A stretch of DNA of 64,000 bases from Bradyrhizobium hereditatis (GCF_020329435.1 NZ_JAGKJK010000003.1:124001-188000); one strand, 5' to 3'. Shown: positions 1-8,927, counted from the stretch's first letter. Numbers and translations are program-made. The notes: generated by a model not told the origin, from the letters alone.

Positions 1-241
1 TGAAGAGCGCGATGGTTTCCGCCATCACGGAGAGATCGCGGTCGGTTCGCTCGAGCTGCCGGCTTATCCGGTCCAGCCTTCTGACCAGCGGCGCATCACC
101 GCTCGCGTCTCGCTCGGGATTGAGGAACCGATCGAGCGCGGCATCCACGATGGCTGACTTGTTCGTGCCCGGGCGGCTGGCGGCAAGCTCGAGCCGTTGA
201 GCCACGCTATCGGAGACATAGGCTGACAGTTTTGGTTTCAT
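1..241 (-). CDS. CopG-like ribbon-helix-helix conjugation protein (partial)
   Basis: The frame opens with ATG at 239-241 and runs off the left edge, giving about 80 residues. The N-terminus (MKPKLSAYVSDSVAQRL) followed by a PGTNKSAIVDAAL segment is the short strand and two helices of a ribbon-helix-helix fold, and a predicted coiled helix follows. In rhizobial ICEs and plasmids a CopG-type gene of this kind sits directly after traG and before trbB, and here it starts 12 bases after the traG stop, so one mRNA is likely. It probably acts as a DNA-binding accessory or regulator of the trb operon. A close relative forms the N-terminus of the fusion protein at 35908-37785. Confidence 0.8.
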   Translation of the reverse strand, partial: MKPKLSAYVSDSVAQRLELAASRPGTNKSAIVDAALDRFLNPERDASGDAPLVRRLDRISRQLERTDRDLSVMAETIALF

Positions 242-253
242 GAGGAGCGCTCT

Positions 254-2275
254 TCAGAATGCAGGGAGGAGATCGTCATCGTCGCGGGTGACGGCATGGG
301 CCTGGCGGATGGTGCAGGACGCGTCTGCGGCTCGCTGCATCTGGCTGCGATCGGCGGCGGCATCAGAGTCATCGTCGAGCAATCGCTCCTCAATGAGGCG
401 CGCTACGCGCGGTTGGTGCGTAGCTTCCTCAAACAGCGACGGTTGCTGCTTGAGACCGCCCTCCTCGCCACCCGCCGGTATGAGCTCTCCGTATGGGGTT
501 GTTGCGAGGCGAAGGTCGATGTTACGAACCTGGCCGTGCCAATCATCAGGGCGTGCCGCTGGACGGTTAGGATAGTCTCCACTGCCAAGTCGCGGCGGCT
601 GACGCAAACGGCTCACAAAGTTTGCATCTTCATAATGCCGGAGCTTTGAGGCTCGCACCGGTGCAAGTCCCGAGACGAGAACAATCGCCTGATCGGCCGG
701 CAATTGCATCACCTCGCCAGGAGTAAGGAGCGGCCGGGCGGTCTCCTGGCGGCTAACCATGACGTGGCCGAGCCAGGGGGCAAGCCGATGGCCGGCGTAG
801 TTGCGTTGCGCCCGCAATTCGGTCGCGGTGCCTAGGGCATCCGAAATGCGCTTTGCTGTCCGCTCGTCATTTGCGGCAAAGGCGATTCGGACATGGCAAT
901 TGTCCAGGATCGCGTTGTTCTCGCCGTAGGCTTTTGCGATCTGATTGAGCGACTGTGCGATCAAATAGGCCCGGATGCCGTAGCCCGCCATGAAGGCGAG
1001 CGCGCTTTCGAAGAAGTCGAGCCGGCCGAGCGCTGGAAACTCATCCAGCATCATCAGGAGTTCGCGCTGCTTGCGCTTGCCCGTGTTCAGCGTTTCGGTC
1101 AGCCGGCGGCCGATCTGATTGAGGATCAACCGGATCAATGGCTTGGTCCGACTAATGTCCGATGGAGGCACAACGAGAAAGAGCGTGACCGGCTTGTTGG
1201 CACTGACCAGGTCAGCAATTCGCCAGTCGCAACTTTCGGTGTTTCGGCTGACGATGGGATCGCGGTAAAGCCCCAAAAAGCTTACAGCCGTCGAGAGCAC
1301 GCCTGAGCGCTCGTTCTCCGACTTATTCAGCAGCTCCCGCGCAGTCGCGGCGACCACGGGGTGAACTTTGGGCTCGGCCGCCGTCCCAAGGTGGTTCGTG
1401 GCCAGCATGATCCTGAGGGTTTTCTCAAAGGACTGCGCGGGATCCGCCAAGATCTCGGTGACCCGAGTAAGCGTCTTCCGCTCTTCGGCATAGAGTACAT
1501 GGAGGATGACGCCGACCAGCAGCGAATGGCTGGTCTTCTCCCAATGGGTGCGGCGCTCGAGTGCGCCTTCAGGGTCGACAAGGATATCGGCGATGTTCTG
1601 GACGTCGCGCACCTCGGCCGCGCCTTTGCGAACCTCGAGCAACGGATTGTAGCGCGCGCTTCTGGGATCAGTCGGATTGAATAACAGACAATGCGAGAAA
1701 GTTGAGCGCCAACCAGCCGTAAGCTCCCAGTTCTCCCCCTTGATGTCGTGCACTACCGCGGACGACGTCCAGGACAATAGCGTCGGCAGTACCAGCCCGA
1801 CGCCCTTTCCTGAGCGCGTCGGCGCAAAGCACATCACGTGCTCCGGCCCGTCGTGCCGCAGATAGTTATTCGCGAGACGACCAAGAAATACGCCCTTGGC
1901 CGCGAACAGCCCGGCAGCCTTGATCTCCTTGGAGCTTGCCCAGCGCGCGGATCCGTAGGTCGTGACGAGGAGATTTTGGCGCGCGCGCCAGACCGAGTTG
2001 ATGACCGCAAACAGCGCGCCTGTGACGCCGCCGGCCGCAGCTATGGTGCCGCCCTTCTCGAAGATCTCGGGCGCATAAGCCTCGTACGCGAACCACCATT
2101 CGAACAATCGCCAGGGCAGATAGACGGGATAGTTGGCAATCGAGAACCACGGGGCACCCAGCCGCTCCTGAAACCCGAGAGCCGCTGCGGCCCATTGGGT
2201 CGCGCCCCAAGTTGACGCGACGACGATGCCGAACACGACGGTGATCTGACCAACATAGATCTTCGCTGGAAACAT
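254..2275 (-). CDS. traG: Type IV secretion coupling protein TraG/VirD4
   Basis: Inner-membrane ATPase that brings the relaxase-DNA complex to the mating channel. Numbered from the chosen ATG, two hydrophobic segments occupy about residues 8-30 and 75-95, the Walker A motif (APTRSGKGVG) lies near 151-160 and the Walker B motif (LLMMLDEF) near 406-413. The length, about 673 residues, is typical of TraG. An in-frame GTG at 2296 would add seven residues. ATG 2275 is preferred because the protein then begins MFPAKIYVGQ, which matches the family N-terminus as I remember it. The copG gene follows 12 bases downstream. Upstream lies a broken nucleotidyltransferase that separates it from the relaxase gene. 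No frameshift or missing motif is seen. Confidence 0.95.
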   Translation of the reverse strand: MFPAKIYVGQITVVFGIVVASTWGATQWAAAALGFQERLGAPWFSIANYPVYLPWRLFEWWFAYEAYAPEIFEKGGTIAAAGGVTGALFAVINSVWRARQNLLVTTYGSARWASSKEIKAAGLFAAKGVFLGRLANNYLRHDGPEHVMCFAPTRSGKGVGLVLPTLLSWTSSAVVHDIKGENWELTAGWRSTFSHCLLFNPTDPRSARYNPLLEVRKGAAEVRDVQNIADILVDPEGALERRTHWEKTSHSLLVGVILHVLYAEERKTLTRVTEILADPAQSFEKTLRIMLATNHLGTAAEPKVHPVVAATARELLNKSENERSGVLSTAVSFLGLYRDPIVSRNTESCDWRIADLVSANKPVTLFLVVPPSDISRTKPLIRLILNQIGRRLTETLNTGKRKQRELLMMLDEFPALGRLDFFESALAFMAGYGIRAYLIAQSLNQIAKAYGENNAILDNCHVRIAFAANDERTAKRISDALGTATELRAQRNYAGHRLAPWLGHVMVSRQETARPLLTPGEVMQLPADQAIVLVSGLAPVRASKLRHYEDANFVSRLRQPPRLGSGDYPNRPAARPDDWHGQVRNIDLRLATTPYGELIPAGGEEGGLKQQPSLFEEATHQPRVARLIEERLLDDDSDAAADRSQMQRAADASCTIRQAHAVTRDDDDLLPAF

Positions 2276-2776
2276 TCGGCTCGTCCCATTCACCACACCA
2301 AGTGAACGACACGATGAAAAGGGCGAACGCGTCCTGCGTTCAATCGAAATAAAAATTCGGCCTAGGAAGAAAGAGCAATGTCGATCGCGCGGGATCCGGC
2401 GAGAAAGAACAGCGTCAAGTTTCGGCGCAGGTGATCCGACACCTCAATAAAAGGTGAACTGTTTACTCAAGTTTGATCAGCCTTCCCGCGACCTGATTGC
2501 AGCAAGACTGCAGGCGCATTACCGCATCTGACGCCACTGGAGCTATCGGTTGGAGCTGGATCAGAGCGAGTTGGTAGCCGCACGGAGTTGAGATTGATCG
2601 CGGCGCCGAGTGAACCGGCGGACATGACTGGTTGTGCGCAGCTTCACGACCTGCCACGATCAAGCCAACTGTTCCAGTGGCCGCTGCTGCTGCCGATCAT
2701 ATGATATCACGCATGAATGAACCGACAGCATGTCGCGTTGATACATGCCCGCGAACTCGCGGCCAGAACTCTTCGG
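2276..2776. other. Intergenic stretch without a supported gene
   Basis: About 500 bases between traG and the broken nucleotidyltransferase. The short frames here show no recognisable domain and no good ribosome binding site. It should contain the promoter of traG-copG-trb, but I see no confident promoter motif. Confidence 0.5.
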
Positions 2777-3771
2777 CTATTTGAGACCGGACTTGGAGGT
2801 TCGCTCTTTGGGAGGCTCTTCTGCGAGCTCGTAGTCCAGGGGGTTCGAACCGAGCTCGATCAGACCCCTTGAAAGTTCGGTTTGCAAGGACGCTTGGAAG
2901 TCGTCGTCATAAGTCGCAATACTCTGACGGATCGCAGCCCGCCAATGATCGCCACGATCCCATGCTTCCGTAAAGGCGGAAGCGAAATCTGCGTGCTGCC
3001 GGTTCGCGATCATTGCCTCGATGATGGATCTGGCCTGAAGCCGGTCTTTCGAGCTCTTTGCAGTTGGGTCACGATCCTCCTTCCGGCGCGATCCGATGAT
3101 GAGTTTGTGGATGGCGTATCGTTCCGGTGATGGCATGAGGACCGGCACGCCTGCACCATGCAAGAGGACCGCACGAATTGGCTGGTAGATCAGGAAGTCG
3201 AGGAAGCGTAGTGGGAACGCCGCCGCCCCGCCCAACGCTGGCATTGGGTCTGGCTTCCCTGCCTGATCGTCGGACCACTGGTTTGGCGTGAGGAATTCCA
3301 CCTTGAAGTTGTCCCTTGAGACGAACTGGGTGGAAACCCGTCCGTCGCTTTGGCTCGGACCTCGCGGAAGGTTGGATCAACCCGTCGAAGCACCTCCAGG
3401 ATGGGCGGCATGGAGTCGCCAACGGCCACCGAGATTTCGTGGAATTGCGCAAAGTCGGCATCGCCGGTCTGCATGGCGACCGCGTCGAGGCGTGTACCGA
3501 GCACGGCGGAGTAGCACTGATAGGCAACGGTGCCGACGAGCACGCCCCGCAAGCGAAAGAAGCCGGCCTTCGCCAGTTGCTCCACGACTTGACCAGTCAT
3601 CTGGAGAGGACGCGGCAGATAGGCCTCGCGCGTCAAGGTGGAGACAAGACGGCGACGTCCTCTCATATCGGCCTTCAGATTCTTGAACGCCTCGACCCTC
3701 TTAGTGATTTCGGGATCGTCCACCGGACCGACGTAACGGCGGTCCTGGCCGGCGGCGTCGCGCTTTGGCAA
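2777..3771 (-). pseudogene. Frameshifted nucleotidyltransferase-fold protein (GSU2403-like)
   Basis: Two overlapping minus-strand frames make one protein. The N-terminal part (3771 down to about 3315) carries the nucleotidyltransferase signature GTVAYQCYSAVLG...TGDADFA. The C-terminal part (about 3315 to 2777) carries ALGGAAAFPLRFLDFLIYQP and PERYAIHKLI, the second half of the same family. The frame changes near 3310-3325, so a single-base indel (or a sequence error) splits the gene. Such proteins often work as toxin-like enzymes in abortive-infection or toxin-antitoxin loci. No partner antitoxin is visible beside it. The start at 3771 follows an AT-rich leader that holds a perfect palindrome (3780-3805). 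Confidence 0.7.
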
Positions 3772-3779
3772 GGGCGCGC

Positions 3780-3805
3780 TATACTAAAATCGCAAATATA
3801 GTATA
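3780..3805 (-). promoter_or_regulatory. Palindromic operator-like site upstream of the nucleotidyltransferase
   Basis: Perfect 7-base arms TATACTA and TAGTATA are separated by 12 bases, ending 8 bases before the nucleotidyltransferase start codon. The surrounding 100 bases are strikingly AT-rich for this window. This fits a promoter with an autoregulatory operator, as in many toxin-antitoxin loci. The function is inferred. Confidence 0.45.
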
Positions 3806-3878
3806 ACTACCATAAATTTCAGTATCTTACGATATAATTAGGTATTAACAGACCGGTCCCCCACAAACCAAACAACCT

Positions 3879-5846
3879 CTAGCGCCCGAAGCTGCGCTTC
3901 AAGCCGACCGACCAAGATATGCCCTCCCCGCCGACCTGACCTGTGACCAATTGCCCGCGCGCCCGCTCCAGCACCGGCCGCCAAGGCACTAGCACGAATT
4001 CGTGGGACCGCTCGATCAAGGCGAAGCGACCACTGTTCAGCGTCAGCATCCGCCGGCAGACGCCCGTGAGGCTGTCGCCGGTCTTGACGTCGAGATGTTC
4101 AAGCCCCGTGCGAGCAGAGATATCCGCAGCTGTCCGCGCCAGTTCGCGCGTCTTAAGCGTGCGCAGCATATTTCGCGCATAGCGCACTTGCCCCTCTTCC
4201 TCTCGTGCGAGCCCCTGTCCGATTAGCCATTGCCGTCTTATCCGCAGCGCTGTCTCGACTTCCGCGCCGAAGCCGATTGACGCGAGCCCATCAGGCTCCA
4301 TTCCAGTGAGCTTGCGATCGAGCCAGGTCGCACCCAGCGCCTCCGGCAGATCCTCGAGCCTTTGCCATGAGAGCACGGCGACTCGTACAGGATTGCGCGA
4401 GCGCCGGAGCACCTCGTATCGAAGCGCCCGACCGAGATAGTCCTTGTCGACATTCCAGCTCCCATCGGCCAGACGGCTTACCATCCCTTCTCGCCGCATC
4501 GCCTCCAGACGCCGAACGTGGGATCTGACATATTCACTTGAGGCCTGCGGATCGAACTCACGATGAAGGGGGGCGCTATAGATACCATGATGGGCGGCGG
4601 CGATCTTTGCGATGGTTCGGTCGATCGCACGTGGTTCTGCAGTTTGCGATCTGAGTTCGACGATAGTGTTTCGGACCAATAGCTCTTCGTTCGGACCGAG
4701 AGCGCCGATCTCGGCATAGTGCGTCCGCCCATCTAGTCCATCAATCACCACATACCGGCGCTCCCGCAGTTCATCCGAAAACCCTTCCCCTACGACCCGT
4801 CCGACCAGGCGTTGGCCACTCCGCTCCGGATCGAAGATCGCATAGCTACTGGCGGACCGAGCAACCCCACCCGCTGCAAGCTCGCGATGCATGGTCTTGA
4901 TGATGTCGACTCGCTCACCCATCCGCCGGAGCTTCGTTTCCAGTTCGGCATCGATCCGCCAATGGCCGTGACTCACCTCCTCCGCCAGCCCCATCCGCTC
5001 CAGTGTTCGGAGCCGCCCCATCCGCGCAGAATGCCAGACTGGATCCTTTGTGGGCTGCACGCTGAGCTGAAAAGTCCCCTCCCAACTGTCACGAAGGATT
5101 GCCCTATCAAGGCGCGTCAAACGCTCGGCCGCGACCTCCTGCTGGAGCTTGCGGGCGGTCTCGATCTCCGTCTCAGGGCCCAGCTCCCGAGTGACGAGGT
5201 CTGCCGCCCGCGCCCGCAAGCCATGGGCGATATAGTCACGGGCTATGACGAGGTCGTTTCCACCTTCTTCCTTGCCGCGCAGCACGACATGGGTGTGCGG
5301 ATGACCCGTGTTGAAATGATCCGCAGCAACCCAATCGAGCCTGGTACCGAGATCCTGCTCCATCTGCCGCATCAGGTCGCGGATGAAGGGCTTCAGGTCT
5401 GTTAGCTCTGCGCTATCCTCCGGGGCGACGATGAAGCGGAACTGGTGGCGATCGCCCTCGCTTCGTTCGGCGAACGCCTTGCCGTCCGCCTGGTCGCTGG
5501 CGGCGTCGTAAAGCTCGCCTGGCTCGCCCTCACGCGTGACGCCGTCACGTTGCACGTAGCGCAGATGCGCACGGACGGCGCCGGCGTCACCTGCCTTGAT
5601 GCGCACGACGCGCGCCTTGATCACAACGCGACGTCCACCCTTGCTCCGTCCCCGTCCGGCCAGCGCCGCACCTTGGGCGTGTCCGCGACCAATGCGCTCA
5701 CCCGTGAAGGGCGAAGTGCGCCGCGACGCGATGCCCGCCTTTGCGACTTCCTGGCGGACACGCCGCAGATAGCTGTTTGCCCTCCTGGCCTTCTTGTTGC
5801 CGATTCGCCCGAGCTTCACGTCGAACTCGTCGTCGAATTCCTGCAT
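3879..5846 (-). CDS. rlxS: DUF3363 / VirD2-type relaxase
   Basis: Conjugative relaxase that would nick oriT and pilot the strand into the recipient. Residues 177-186 contain the three-histidine metal motif (H-FNTG-HPHTH), preceded by a HQFRFIVAPED strand typical of the MobA/VirD2 fold. The long C-terminal DUF3363 region completes about 655 residues. The open frame extends upstream to 5978, but ATG 5846 (MQEFDDEF) has a GAGGG ribosome site and gives the usual N-terminus, so I chose it. The 316-base upstream gap holds a hairpin that may be oriT. The name follows the ICEMlSym nomenclature, where rdfS, traF and rlxS occur in this same order. Confidence 0.92.
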   Translation of the reverse strand: MQEFDDEFDVKLGRIGNKKARRANSYLRRVRQEVAKAGIASRRTSPFTGERIGRGHAQGAALAGRGRSKGGRRVVIKARVVRIKAGDAGAVRAHLRYVQRDGVTREGEPGELYDAASDQADGKAFAERSEGDRHQFRFIVAPEDSAELTDLKPFIRDLMRQMEQDLGTRLDWVAADHFNTGHPHTHVVLRGKEEGGNDLVIARDYIAHGLRARAADLVTRELGPETEIETARKLQQEVAAERLTRLDRAILRDSWEGTFQLSVQPTKDPVWHSARMGRLRTLERMGLAEEVSHGHWRIDAELETKLRRMGERVDIIKTMHRELAAGGVARSASSYAIFDPERSGQRLVGRVVGEGFSDELRERRYVVIDGLDGRTHYAEIGALGPNEELLVRNTIVELRSQTAEPRAIDRTIAKIAAAHHGIYSAPLHREFDPQASSEYVRSHVRRLEAMRREGMVSRLADGSWNVDKDYLGRALRYEVLRRSRNPVRVAVLSWQRLEDLPEALGATWLDRKLTGMEPDGLASIGFGAEVETALRIRRQWLIGQGLAREEEGQVRYARNMLRTLKTRELARTAADISARTGLEHLDVKTGDSLTGVCRRMLTLNSGRFALIERSHEFVLVPWRPVLERARGQLVTGQVGGEGISWSVGLKRSFGR

Positions 5847-5929
5847 GGCCCTCAAGTCCGCACTGGCGTGGACAGCGGATATGTGAAGCCGATGACTGGT
5901 CGCCAAGATGAATAACGTTAGGCCTGATC

Positions 5930-5958
5930 TGGCGACATCGCGCGCTGCGGTGTCGCCA
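5930..5958. repeat. Inverted repeat upstream of relaxase, candidate oriT
   Basis: Two 12-base arms (TGGCGACATCGC and GCGGTGTCGCCA) with one non-Watson-Crick position flank a 5-base loop, 84 bases before the relaxase start. A partial copy of the arm (GTCGCCAAGAT) lies at about 5899. Hairpins beside relaxase genes are typical of oriT. No T-run follows, so it does not look like a terminator. No nic site was identified. Confidence 0.4.
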
Positions 5959-6162
5959 AATCTTGGATGTGCAGACAACGGGTTAGGCCCATCGAGGCGC
6001 GAGTGCTTTTATCTTGCCCTCCCGCTTCGCTGGTTCACCCGTTGATCTCAATGGAAGAGCTTGCTTCACCGCAGATTCGCGATCTGCCCGAACGAAGGCT
6101 CAGCGGCATACCAGGGAAAGGTGCGCGCCCTTTTCTGACACGCACATCGCTGTCATGGAAAT

Positions 6163-6702
6163 TCAAATATCTGGATTCCAGGTCCAGAGCGGATGCGCCA
6201 CGCCCAGGATGTCGCAGCGCAGCACCGGGCCGAAGTATCGCGAGTCGAACGAATGAGGGTGCGGCTGCAGCAGGAAAAATTCTCCTTCACTAAGCCGCAA
6301 GCAGCCTTCCCAGGTTGGCAGGGGCCGTCCCCGTCGATCGTTCTGAAGCACCTCTACAATGACCCTTCCATTGACCAAAACCGATTCGACCGGTGCTTTG
6401 GCGCGGCACACTTCATCGCCGCCCGCCGCAGCCACCTGCTTCAAAAGGGGTACCGGGCCCGGCAAAACGCCATGCGCGATGATAAGGAGCTCAATAGCCG
6501 GCGGCGGTCTGAACAGCGCCAGTTCACCGTGCGCGGGCAGACGTTGCTCCAGATAGTAGAAGCCGAGTGGCGCGCTGCCCGAGGCATTGTAGATCAAAAG
6601 CGGCATACCGCTCGCGAAGGAAATCAGCACTGCGATGATGCTGGCGCACATGGCCGAGAGCACGGCCAGTTGGCGCCAGCGGCTTGCGCGATCAATCAGC
6701 AT
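6163..6702 (-). CDS. traF: Conjugal transfer signal peptidase TraF (S26 family)
   Basis: Membrane-bound serine/lysine protease; in conjugation it matures the TrbC pilin by cyclisation. An N-terminal membrane segment (about residues 12-32) is followed by the catalytic serine in NASGSAPLGFYYL and the catalytic lysine in LLKQVAAAGGDEVC. The length, 179 residues, is normal. The open frame reaches 6768, but ATG 6702 has a perfect GGAGGT nine bases upstream and gives a normal leader. That start lies inside the last codons of the preceding excisionase gene, giving an 11-base overlap and likely translational coupling. The ribosome site is the left half of a GGAGGT/ACCTCC palindrome that could fold over the start. 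Confidence 0.93.
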   Translation of the reverse strand: MLIDRASRWRQLAVLSAMCASIIAVLISFASGMPLLIYNASGSAPLGFYYLEQRLPAHGELALFRPPPAIELLIIAHGVLPGPVPLLKQVAAAGGDEVCRAKAPVESVLVNGRVIVEVLQNDRRGRPLPTWEGCLRLSEGEFFLLQPHPHSFDSRYFGPVLRCDILGVAHPLWTWNPDI

Positions 6703-6910
6703 CGGAGGTTGACCTCCGCTTATTGGCTTGCGAATATTCGATGAGGTCTTCGATGTGGTAGCGGACATAGCGTCCGTGCTTGCGGTAGGCGGGCCCTCTG
6801 CCGTTCACTCGCATTTTTTCAAGGGTATTCTTGGTGAGGCGCAGCCAGGCGGCAGCCTCCACCGTGTTGAGAAACGGCTTATCGGACCCTTTGTCGTCAC
6901 TGTTAGTCAT
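6692..6910 (-). CDS. rdfS: RdfS-like excisionase, AlpA/MerR-type helix-turn-helix
   Basis: A 72-residue DNA-binding protein with the winged helix-turn-helix of excisionases: FLNTVEAAAWLRLTKNTLEK, then a wing RKHGRYVRYHIEDLIEY. In ICEMlSym the recombination directionality factor RdfS has this fold and is followed by traF and the relaxase, exactly the order seen here. It would steer the tyrosine recombinase from integration to excision and couple excision to expression of transfer genes. It overlaps traF by 11 bases. A general AlpA-family regulator is the alternative, but the context strongly favours RdfS. Confidence 0.85.
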   Translation of the reverse strand: MTNSDDKGSDKPFLNTVEAAAWLRLTKNTLEKMRVNGRGPAYRKHGRYVRYHIEDLIEYSQANKRRSTSDAD

Positions 6911-7063
6911 TTCCGAGGCTCCTTCTCACCTACCTCGTCAAGCACGAGGCGTGAGAAGAAGCGTCGTCACATTAGCAACCTGATTGGGAGTGGCGAATGC
7001 GGCAGGGTCTGTTTCGCCATCCTGCGAAAGCAAGTCTCGTCAAGCAGCCGCGACAAGAAGCGG

Positions 7064-7867
7064 CTAGCTCAGGAGATCGCGATAGCCGCCCTTCATCAAT
7101 TCGGTTCCCTTGGCAACAAGCCGTCGCGTGCGATCCTTCAAGAACTGACTATGCCCGTACCATTCCTCCGCAACTTTTTTCTCCCCGAAGATCGTGATTG
7201 CGATCTGGCGGTAGGTCTTGCCCTCCAGGCTCTCATCGAGCGCGATCAGGGCGTGATGCATACGTTCGTCGCTTGCGAATGGCGGCGTTTGTATTGTCCT
7301 CTGGCCAGGCTCGGTGAAACGCTTCAAGCGCTTCAGAAGCTCGAATTGCGCGGAGAGGTCGCCGAGGCCATGGAGCTCGAAGACCGGCGCAAATGGCGCA
7401 GTTAGGGCAGGAAGACCGCGGATTTCGAGGGGGACATGTACGCCCGCTCCCTTCACCAACACCAACGGGACTTTGTCGACACCGATGACCGCCGTTCGAT
7501 TGAACTTGAAGTCCGCAAGCGTGGACGGCGGCGTGTTTTCGTTGCCATTTCGCATTTGGGCGTTGAGGCGGATCACCCGCTTCAGGGCATCGACGTGCCA
7601 GAACACCGGCGCCTGCCGGGCGCATAGCGCGGGGTCGGCAAAGGCATAAAGTCCCCATCGTTCGGCGCGAGGAAAGCGGCGCCGCAGCCGCAACAGCCAC
7701 GTCCCATCGCGAAGTCTGATGTACGGCAGACGTCGAGGAACGGAGCCTCGCCACTCGGCGATATAGTCTTTGTTCCGGCGCAAGAACTCCCACGCCCAAT
7801 CGCATGCGTCATAGCCCGTCGGATCAAGGCGAGCGACGCCATCGCGCGAACGGCGGTGCGAAGACAT
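7064..7867 (-). CDS. DUF6499-DUF2285 protein, FseA-like ICE excision activator
   Basis: The N-terminal part (LDPTGYDACDWAWEFLRRN, about residues 10-28 from the chosen start) matches the DUF6499 signature. The C-terminal part (FELLKRLKRF to RRLVAKGTELM) matches DUF2285, a helical DNA-binding domain. In Mesorhizobium loti these domains are made from two genes joined by programmed ribosomal frameshifting to form FseA, the activator of rdfS. Here both lie in one uninterrupted frame. ATG 7867 (MSSHRRSRDG) is preferred to 7906 because it begins at the conserved region and avoids the neighbouring ORF. It stands directly upstream of rdfS, its expected target, with a gap of about 150 bases. Assignment to FseA is by domain order and location. 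Confidence 0.82.
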   Translation of the reverse strand: MSSHRRSRDGVARLDPTGYDACDWAWEFLRRNKDYIAEWRGSVPRRLPYIRLRDGTWLLRLRRRFPRAERWGLYAFADPALCARQAPVFWHVDALKRVIRLNAQMRNGNENTPPSTLADFKFNRTAVIGVDKVPLVLVKGAGVHVPLEIRGLPALTAPFAPVFELHGLGDLSAQFELLKRLKRFTEPGQRTIQTPPFASDERMHHALIALDESLEGKTYRQIAITIFGEKKVAEEWYGHSQFLKDRTRRLVAKGTELMKGGYRDLLS

Positions 7868-7878
7868 GACGGGATGGT

Positions 7879-8232
7879 TCAGGGCCTGCCCCAAGCTAGA
7901 AAGCACATCGGAGCGCTGATCGTTTCGGCCAAATGGGGCAACAGAACGGCCCAGCGGGTACTTTCGGGCGCCGATTGCATCAGTCCGCCAGAGTCGAGAT
8001 CATGCCCGCGCAAGTTTCTGCTAGTGTCTTTGTGGATCGCCCAACACCGGATCACGTAATGCGAATCGGGCGTGGTTGCGAGAACCCTTCTCTCGCCCCC
8101 GTGCTGACCCCACGGCAGACACTCGAACGCGGTAGCCTCACGAACAAGACGTCTCAATGTCAATCTTGCATATTCTGTGGTACGCTTTCTCGTGTGCGGG
8201 TCGATTCCGGTCTGCGCAGTAAGCGATCTCAT
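7879..8232 (-). CDS. Hypothetical protein upstream of the DUF2285 gene
   Basis: A 117-residue frame on the same strand as the transfer genes, ending 11 bases before the chosen DUF2285 start. It is basic at the N-terminus and contains a segment LVREATAFECLPWGQHGGERRVLATTP that looks like folded protein rather than a random frame. I do not recognise the family. Its ATG lies inside a short perfect palindrome (8226-8240). It may be a small regulator transcribed with the DUF2285 gene. It could also be a chance frame, since codon use is not decisive. Confidence 0.4.
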   Translation of the reverse strand: MRSLTAQTGIDPHTRKRTTEYARLTLRRLVREATAFECLPWGQHGGERRVLATTPDSHYVIRCWAIHKDTSRNLRGHDLDSGGLMQSAPESTRWAVLLPHLAETISAPMCFLAWGRP

Positions 8233-8240
8233 TTTGAGAT
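8226..8240. promoter_or_regulatory. Perfect palindrome in a divergent intergenic region
   Basis: ATCTCA and TGAGAT arms with a TTT spacer. The palindrome overlaps the minus-strand ATG at 8232 and lies 16 bases before the plus-strand lysine-rich ORF at 8256. Its position between divergent starts suggests an operator. This is inferred. Confidence 0.35.
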
Positions 8241-8255
8241 TTAACGGAGGGGCAT

Positions 8256-8327
8256 ATGGCCAAGAAAGCGAAGAAGGCGAAGAAGACCACCGTGAAAAAG
8301 GCCAAAAAGAAGAAGATGAAGAAGTAA
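8256..8327 (+). CDS. 23-residue lysine-rich peptide
   Basis: A very short ORF with a strong ribosome site (ACGGAGG, six bases before ATG). The peptide starts MAKKAKKAKKTTVKKAKKKK and consists almost only of lysine and alanine, with two threonines and a valine. This resembles the nucleic-acid-binding tails of bacterial histone H1-like proteins. It is transcribed away from the ICE block. The good ribosome site and the uniform composition argue for a real gene. A role in DNA or RNA binding is a guess from composition. It is too short for normal gene finders. Confidence 0.55.
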   Translation: MAKKAKKAKKTTVKKAKKKKMKK

Positions 8328-8927
8328 GTCTTCAACGACCTTCTGCTCGTTCCTAGCAAGATGTCTGCTGCGGCAACGTTTGCAATAGTCGACCTCGCTT
8401 TGGTCTGAATGGATCGATCAATGGTTGGGCCGGACCGCATGGCGCCTTGGGCGCTGTGCAGTCCGGCCCTAGGATTCTTACAGCCTTTCTGGCAGCTCTG
8501 CTCTGAGTTGGCCGACGCCTCTAATGCATTCCATTCATCACCGTCACGACATTCGATAGCAGGACGCCGGTCGATGTGAGCGCGGCAAGGCTGATAATCA
8601 TTTGCGCCAGGCAAGTGCGCTTAAGCGTCACCGCTGGTGGATCGGGAAACACCATGAACGGACTCGCCATCGTCAGCTCCGTGAAGCGGTGAACACGTTT
8701 GTAGTGGCCGAGAAATAGGGTGAGTCGCGTCGATCGCGATGCAGTATATTTGTTGCCCGTAAGGTTGACTCTTCACCGACTCGGCTGAGGCAAGCTCGCG
8801 GGCACGAATTGAGGCCCCGCGCCGAATCGGTTGGCCTAAGTTCAGGTAAACAAAAGATTAACGGCTTCCGTCGCACGGCTAAAAGGCCCCGCCCGAGTGG
8901 GTCGGGCGGGGCTCGGTGGCGAGAACC
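8328..8927. other. Intergenic stretch without a supported gene
   Basis: About 600 bases between the lysine-rich ORF and DUF736. The frames on both strands look random. A GGCCGGACCGCAT...GTCCGGCC inverted repeat lies around 8427-8468 (GGCCGGAC and GTCCGGCC arms), too long-spaced to be a simple terminator. Confidence 0.4.
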
